A stretch of 12,541 nt of DNA from assembly GCA_018060305.1 (NCBI GenBank), contig JAGOWF010000052.1, positions 1 through 12,541 on the forward strand, given 5' to 3'. This DNA is from Pyrinomonadaceae bacterium. Its GTDB lineage: Bacteria; Acidobacteriota; Blastocatellia; Pyrinomonadales; Pyrinomonadaceae. Within the stretch, counting starts at the first letter, position 1; each line of letters opens with the position of its first letter. The notes below the pieces were generated by a model. It made no database searches. It was not told where the DNA came from and worked only from the letters and a program-made list of their open reading frames with translations. The position numbers and the translations under genes are program-made. Below are positions 6,502 through 10,148 of the stretch, in pieces.

Positions 6502-7105
6502 GCCGGTTAGCTGCCTGATCACCCGCGGCCTCGCAACCGATGATGACGCCGCATCGCGCGAAGATGTGCTTGACGCGGTTCGCCTCGGCGTCGAGCACGG
6601 TGTTTCGATGATACAGATCCGCGAAAAACAACTTTCCGGACGGCACCTGTTCGGCCTTGTGCGGTCGGCGGCTGAGATAACCCGTAACAGCAATACGAAA
6701 CTGATCGTCAATGACCGCGCTGACATCGCTGCATCGACCGGATCTGACGGCGTGCATCTGAGATCTGACTCGATGCTGCCCGCCGTTGTTAGGGCCGCCT
6801 TCCCCGGCCTATTGATCGGATGTTCGGTGCATTCTGTCGAGGAGGCCGTCGCGGCATCGAGAGAGTCCGATTTTGCTGTATTCGGCCCTGTCTTTGTTTC
6901 GCCGGGCAAGGGTGAACCGGCCGGACTTGCAGGACTTGAGGCCGTCTGCCGTCGGTTATCGGGTTTTCCGATTCTTGCTCTCGGCGGCATCACGGCGGAC
7001 AATGCCGCCGATGCCATGTCGGCCGGCTCCGCCGGCGTGGCGGCGATCCGAGCCATGAATGATCCCGTATCGCTGGCCACCGTTATGGAGGCGATGTCAA
7101 AATGA
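6485..7105 (+). CDS. thiE: Thiamine phosphate synthase (ThiE/TenI fold)
   Basis: This 206-residue TIM-barrel protein has the usual ThiE length. The enzyme joins HMP-pyrophosphate to the thiazole phosphate to make thiamine phosphate. Visible motifs are IQIREK (43-48, pyrophosphate-binding Arg/Lys), LIVNDRAD (73-80), GVHL (89-92), CSVHS (113-117), FGPVFVSPGKG (133-143) and LGGI (166-169). Two places are divergent: the usual VHLGQxD reads VHLRSD, and the TKP-type loop reads SPGKG. A TenI-like aminopyrimidine or thiazole tautomerase role is therefore the main alternative. The 4-base ATGA overlap with thiD supports thiamine-pathway membership. There is no Shine-Dalgarno, and translation may depend on the upstream overlapping gene. 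I saw no TPP riboswitch upstream. Confidence 0.85.
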   Translation: MQPIDKPVSCLITRGLATDDDAASREDVLDAVRLGVEHGVSMIQIREKQLSGRHLFGLVRSAAEITRNSNTKLIVNDRADIAASTGSDGVHLRSDSMLPAVVRAAFPGLLIGCSVHSVEEAVAASRESDFAVFGPVFVSPGKGEPAGLAGLEAVCRRLSGFPILALGGITADNAADAMSAGSAGVAAIRAMNDPVSLATVMEAMSK

Positions 7106-7905
7106 CGACCTCGCGACAAAAGCCGCCCGTCTGCCTCACGATCGCCGGCCTTGATCCGTCGGGTGGAGCAGGGATCGTCGCCGATATCAAGACGTTCTTG
7201 CGATTTGGCTGCTTTCCGACGGCCGCGATCACATCGGTCACCTATCAGAACACGACGGGCGTATTCGGTGCCGCACATCAAACGGCGGAATCGGTCCACC
7301 GTCAGGTCGAGGCCGTTTTGGACGACTTTGAAGTGGCCGCCGTCAAGACCGGCATGCTGCCAACGCGCGCGATCATCGAGGTGGTTGCATCCATTATCTC
7401 TGAACGCAAACTAAGCAATGTAGTCGTCGATCCTGTCGTCCGCTCGACCTCAGGCTACGATCTGATCGATGATGATGCGCTCAGGGCATTGACCAAACAT
7501 CTATTTCCACTGGCCGACGTGATCACGCCGAATCTGCCCGAGGCCGAACGCATTGCGGGGATGACCATTAGATCTGAGGCCGACATCGATCGTGCCGCCG
7601 AACTGATGCAGCGGCTCGGCGCGCGAAACGTCCTGATAAAGGGCGGACACTTTGAGCCGGACGGCAAGGACAGGAAGGCGAAGGATTTTTTGTTCCTCGA
7701 CGGCGGCAGGCTCGTGTTCGAAGCCGACTTTATCGATACCAAAGCCACGCACGGGACGGGCTGCACGCTCGCGGCGGCCATAGCGGCAAATCTCGCCCGT
7801 GGCCATACGCTCGTCGATTCAGTGCAGGCCGCGAAGGACTTCGTGACCGAGGCAATTCGCACCGCTCCTCATTTGGGCCATGGGAACTCACCGATCAATA
7901 TCTGA
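7102..7905 (+). CDS. thiD: Hydroxymethylpyrimidine/phosphomethylpyrimidine kinase
   Basis: This 267-residue ribokinase-fold enzyme phosphorylates HMP, then HMP phosphate, to supply HMP-pyrophosphate to ThiE. Motifs in order are DPSGGAGI (18-25, substrate pocket), a TSVTYQNTTG block (44-53), VKTGMLP (81-87), VDPVVRSTSGYDLI (109-122), ITPNLPEAE (141-149), KGGH (180-183) and HGTGCTLAAAIAANLARG (217-234), with the GTGC anion hole and catalytic cysteine C221. It ends GHGNSPINI, the usual ThiD C-terminus. The start codon overlaps the thiE stop as ATGA. The stop codon abuts that of the convergent gene, together forming TGATCA with no spacer. Confidence 0.96.
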   Translation: MTTSRQKPPVCLTIAGLDPSGGAGIVADIKTFLRFGCFPTAAITSVTYQNTTGVFGAAHQTAESVHRQVEAVLDDFEVAAVKTGMLPTRAIIEVVASIISERKLSNVVVDPVVRSTSGYDLIDDDALRALTKHLFPLADVITPNLPEAERIAGMTIRSEADIDRAAELMQRLGARNVLIKGGHFEPDGKDRKAKDFLFLDGGRLVFEADFIDTKATHGTGCTLAAAIAANLARGHTLVDSVQAAKDFVTEAIRTAPHLGHGNSPINI

Positions 7906-8778
7906 TCATTTAGCTGGTGTAAAAATGGTCGGCGACTGGTAGGTCACACCGAAGATGAAGCCGCTCCGCGGGCTGTATTTCGTCAAGCCGAAAGCCGCCG
8001 CCGTATCAAATCGCAAACTCGAAGCCCGAACCTGTGCCCCGATCCGGAATTGCCCGACGCTCTCTGTGCCAAGCGGAACGGCCCCGCCGCGGGTGTTCAT
8101 ACGGCCGTTGATCTCGCTGACGATATTGACATGGTTGGTTGCACGAAATATTCCGGCAAGTCCATACAGCACCAGATCATTCTGTGTAAACCGCTCGATA
8201 GGTGCGGTCATAATGACCATGCCCAGATTGCCGATCGCGGTAAATCTGGGCACCTTGCCGACATAGCTGCCAAACTTTTTCTGGGCAATGATCTTGCCAA
8301 AGACGTTGATCTGGTTGGTGCCGATGCCTCTGGCCTGATTGGTATTCGGCATCTGATAGCCAAACTTAAATCCGATGGCCGGCAGCTTATTTGTCTCGTT
8401 CCGCAGTTTGATCTTGGCCGAGATCGTAAAATCGTCAAAATCGCTGGTCGAGTTGCCTGAGATGCTCAACGGGATCGGTGGTGCGCCCTGAGAGTTGATG
8501 GCGAGGTAGTTGCGGAGCGCGCCTTCGATCTGCAATTCAACATTGGATGCAAACCCCGTCCGCAGCCTGATATCGCCGACACGCGTGAGGTCGCCGGTCA
8601 GGCCCGACAGCGGGAATTTTGCATTCTGGAAAAAATCGACGCCCGCGCCGATCTCTATCGAACCCGGCGGAGTGATATCGATGTCGTCCGTGAGCAGCGG
8701 CCGCTGCTGCGTATGTGCGACGGCCACAGAGCCGATCACGAGGACAAGAGTTAGGAGCAGACGCAGCATTTGACTCAT
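7906..8778 (-). CDS. Predicted secreted/outer-membrane beta-barrel protein
   Basis: The protein has 290 residues, or 287 if translation starts at the ATG at 8769. The N-terminus is a clear signal peptide (LRLLLTLVLVIGSVAVA, ~5-21) with cleavage likely near the AHTQQ stretch. The mature part begins QRPLLTDDIDITPPGSIEIG, similar to the opening of MetA-pathway/transporter-type barrel proteins (RPLxTDDxxxTPPGxxE). It continues as alternating polar and hydrophobic strands (VELQIEGALRNYLAI, FTISAKIKLRN, IGFKFGYQMPN) rich in Asn/Gly turns, as in outer-membrane barrels. No enzymatic motif is visible and its substrate is unknown. It is convergent with thiD with zero spacing and divergent from the acylphosphatase gene. 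Confidence 0.75.
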   Translation of the reverse strand: MSQMLRLLLTLVLVIGSVAVAHTQQRPLLTDDIDITPPGSIEIGAGVDFFQNAKFPLSGLTGDLTRVGDIRLRTGFASNVELQIEGALRNYLAINSQGAPPIPLSISGNSTSDFDDFTISAKIKLRNETNKLPAIGFKFGYQMPNTNQARGIGTNQINVFGKIIAQKKFGSYVGKVPRFTAIGNLGMVIMTAPIERFTQNDLVLYGLAGIFRATNHVNIVSEINGRMNTRGGAVPLGTESVGQFRIGAQVRASSLRFDTAAAFGLTKYSPRSGFIFGVTYQSPTIFTPAK

Positions 8779-8868
8779 TCTGGCATCAAAAGGGCTGTTT
8801 GTAAATCCGTTTCCGAGGGTTGCAGTTCAGGTTTGCACAACAGCGAGCATCGGGGCAGAATTATTGTA

Positions 8869-9141
8869 GTGATCGCCCGACGATTTTTGATCAGCGGCCT
8901 CGTGCAAGGTGTTGGATTTCGCTTTTTTGTCCAGCGTTTGTCTGGTCGGCATCAAGTGCGAGGTTATGTCAGGAATCTGGCCGATGGCCGTGTCGAGGTC
9001 GTTGCTGAGGGCAGCGAACGCGCGGTTAACGCATTTCGCCTCGATCTCGGAGCGGGGCCTGCATATTCGAGAGTTTCGGGCGTAGAGGAGATAGTTATAG
9101 AGACAAGCGGTTTATATTCAACATTTAGGATAGAACGTTAA
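8869..9141 (+). CDS. acyP: Acylphosphatase
   Basis: The protein has 90 residues from a GTG at 8869, chosen because it gives exactly the usual family length. A TTG-started frame from 8770 would add 33 residues of no domain character and overlap the divergent gene. The signature GLVQGVGFRFFV carries the phosphate-binding loop and catalytic Arg (R18). YVRNLADGRVEVVAEG carries the catalytic Asn (N36), which positions the attacking water. The enzyme hydrolyses acyl phosphates such as carbamoyl phosphate and 1,3-bisphosphoglycerate in the cytoplasm. The C-terminus TFRIER replaces the usual FxIR. Its stop is 3 bases before the apt ATG, so the two genes form an operon. Confidence 0.93.
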   Translation: MIARRFLISGLVQGVGFRFFVQRLSGRHQVRGYVRNLADGRVEVVAEGSERAVNAFRLDLGAGPAYSRVSGVEEIVIETSGLYSTFRIER

Positions 9142-9144
9142 CAA

Positions 9145-9666
9145 ATGGAACACCTTAAGAACCTCATTCGCGAAGTGCCTGACTTTCCCAAGCCGGGCAT
9201 CAACTTTTACGACATTACGACGCTGCTGCTCGACCCTGACGGGCTGAAGAACACGATCGACGGCCTCGTCAGCGAGGTACCCGACGGCCAGATCGACGCC
9301 GTCATCGGCATCGAATCGCGCGGATTTATTTTTGCGCCCTCGATCGCATACCAGATCGGTGCGGGCTTTGTGCCGGTCAGGAAGCCAAAAAAGCTGCCTT
9401 CGGAGAAGGTCTCGGTCTCATACGATCTCGAATACGGCCAGGACACGCTCGAGATGCACAAGGACGCGGTCGGCGACGGCCACCGCGTGCTGATCGTCGA
9501 TGACCTGCTCGCGACCGGCGGCACCGCTCGCGCCGTTGCCGACCTCGTCGAAAGCGTGGGCGGCCAGGTCGCCGGCTTGCTGTTTGTAGTAGAATTGGAC
9601 TTTCTCGGCGGCCGCGACAAACTGTCGTCCTACGACGTCAGGTCGCTGATACATTACGACTCGTAG
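9145..9666 (+). CDS. apt: Adenine phosphoribosyltransferase
   Basis: The 173-residue protein has the normal length and converts adenine plus PRPP to AMP, a purine-salvage step. The N-terminal block FPKPGINFYDITTLLLDP is diagnostic of APRT, and ESRGFIF (57-63) is the conserved adenine-side loop. The PRPP-binding motif VLIVDDLLATGGTA (115-128) is intact, with both acidic residues. The flexible catalytic loop KLPSEKVSVSYDLEYG lies near residues 83-98. It follows acylphosphatase by 3 bases and has only a distant AGGA, so translational coupling is likely. A tRNA gene follows after an A/T-rich inverted repeat. Confidence 0.97.
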   Translation: MEHLKNLIREVPDFPKPGINFYDITTLLLDPDGLKNTIDGLVSEVPDGQIDAVIGIESRGFIFAPSIAYQIGAGFVPVRKPKKLPSEKVSVSYDLEYGQDTLEMHKDAVGDGHRVLIVDDLLATGGTARAVADLVESVGGQVAGLLFVVELDFLGGRDKLSSYDVRSLIHYDS

Positions 9667-9667
9667 C

Positions 9668-9730
9668 GAGAATTGAGAAATAAAAATTGAGAATGGAGAA
9701 TGACAGGTTCGTAATTCTCAATTCTCCATT
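9668..9730. repeat. A/T-rich overlapping inverted repeats between apt and tRNA
   Basis: AATGGAGAAT (9692-9701) is the reverse complement of ATTCTCCATT (9721-9730). GAATTGAGAA (9670-9679) is the reverse complement of TTCTCAATTC (9715-9724). The pieces GAGAATTGAGAA and GAGAATGGAGAAT are themselves near direct repeats, so alternative stems compete. The composition differs from the flanking GC-rich genes. This may be a terminator-like or spacer repeat; no clean T-run terminator is present. Confidence 0.6.
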
Positions 9731-9744
9731 ATCCTTTCTGCCTT

Positions 9745-9821
9745 GGTCCCGTAGCTCAGCTGTATAGAGCGTCCGCCTCCTAAGCGGAAGGTCGCTGGTT
9801 AGAATCCAGCCGGGATCACCA
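9745..9821 (+). tRNA. tRNA-Arg, anticodon CCT
   Basis: A full 77-base cloverleaf. The acceptor stem is GGTCCCG with CGGGATC (one G-T pair). The D stem is GCTC/GAGC, the anticodon stem TCCGC/GCGGA with loop CTCCTAA giving anticodon CCT, the variable loop AGGTC and the T stem GCTGG/CCAGC. Discriminator A and an encoded CCA complete the gene. The tRNA reads AGG codons. Oddly, the T loop is TTAGAAT rather than TTCGAAT, so base 56 is A. The D loop AGCTGTATA has G18 but T at position 19. The standard G19-C56 tertiary pair is therefore replaced by a possible T19-A56 pair. Confidence 0.95.
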
Positions 9822-9828
9822 CCCTTTT

Positions 9829-9862
9829 GATCCGCGTTTCAGTATTCGCTGAAGCGCGGATC
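9829..9862. repeat. 14-bp stem-loop just after the tRNA
   Basis: GATCCGCGTTTCAG (9829-9842) pairs with CTGAAGCGCGGATC (9849-9862) through 13 Watson-Crick pairs and one G-T pair, with loop TATTCG. It starts 8 bases after the tRNA CCA end. No T-run follows directly, so it is either a tRNA 3' trailer processing/termination hairpin without a canonical tail or a palindromic repeat. Confidence 0.7.
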
Positions 9863-9935
9863 GTCTGCATTTCAAGCCTTTTGTCTGGTTCAGACGCTTT
9901 TATGAAGGTATTCACACCGAATTTTTTTTCCAAGT

Positions 9936-9951
9936 TGTGACCTAAGTCACA
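9936..9951. promoter_or_regulatory. Perfect CRP/FNR-family operator (TGTGA-N6-TCACA)
   Basis: TGTGACCTAAGTCACA has 6-bp perfect inverted arms and matches the E. coli CRP consensus half-sites and spacing exactly. Its centre (9943.5) is 41.5 bp upstream of the start predicted from the -10 box at 9973. This is the class II activator position, where the regulator overlaps the -35 region. A run of eight T (9922-9929) just upstream could act as an UP-like element. The regulator itself is not in the window. Confidence 0.7.
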
Positions 9952-9972
9952 CACAAACCAAAAAACTTCCTG

Positions 9973-9978
9973 TATAAG
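9973..9978 (+). promoter_or_regulatory. -10 box of the secreted-protein promoter
   Basis: TATAAG, within TGTATAAGTT (a TGn-like extension one base off), with no recognisable -35 box. The -35 region is occupied by the operator at 9936-9951, as expected for an activator-dependent promoter. The predicted start is 9985, leaving a leader of 164 bases. Confidence 0.5.
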
Positions 9979-10009
9979 TTACAGCCAATTACTAGAGATC
10001 AGATCGAAT

Positions 10010-10042
10010 AAGCTCCCATCGCGATGCTGTAGGAGTTTTTCT
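10010..10042 (+). terminator. Attenuator-like hairpin in the leader
   Basis: AAGCTCC (10010-10016) pairs with GGAGTTT (10032-10038), including one G-T pair. It encloses the self-complementary CATCGCGATG and is followed by the rest of a T-run and CT. The shape resembles a weak intrinsic terminator 110 bases before the coding start, so it could be a conditional attenuator. I matched no known riboswitch class to the rest of the leader (10043-10148). Apart from a weak GGTGT/ACACC pairing, I see nothing else there. Confidence 0.3.
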
Positions 10043-10137
10043 ATCTGAACTCAGCGTGATCGACGGCACGCATATCTGGCAATGGTGTCGCTTATCCGAT
10101 TGACGATCTGGCCAGGGTCAACACCGCTACGGCATTC

Positions 10138-10141
10138 GAGG
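10138..10141 (+). promoter_or_regulatory. Shine-Dalgarno of the secreted protein
   Basis: GAGG, 7 bases before the ATG at 10149. Together with the signal peptide that starts immediately, it decides the start codon. Confidence 0.65.
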
Positions 10142-10148
10142 CAAAGCT

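Noticed and set aside
6475..7299. Long minus-strand frame of 274 codons opposite thiE and thiD
   Set aside because: The plus-strand proteins have full family motifs. The minus frame is Arg/Ser/Ala-rich as expected of an antisense GC-rich shadow.
9745..9862. tRNA as an integration site for a mobile island on the right
   Set aside because: No repeated tRNA 3' end, integrase or phage gene is visible up to the window edge. Codon use and composition of the secreted protein gene are not obviously foreign.
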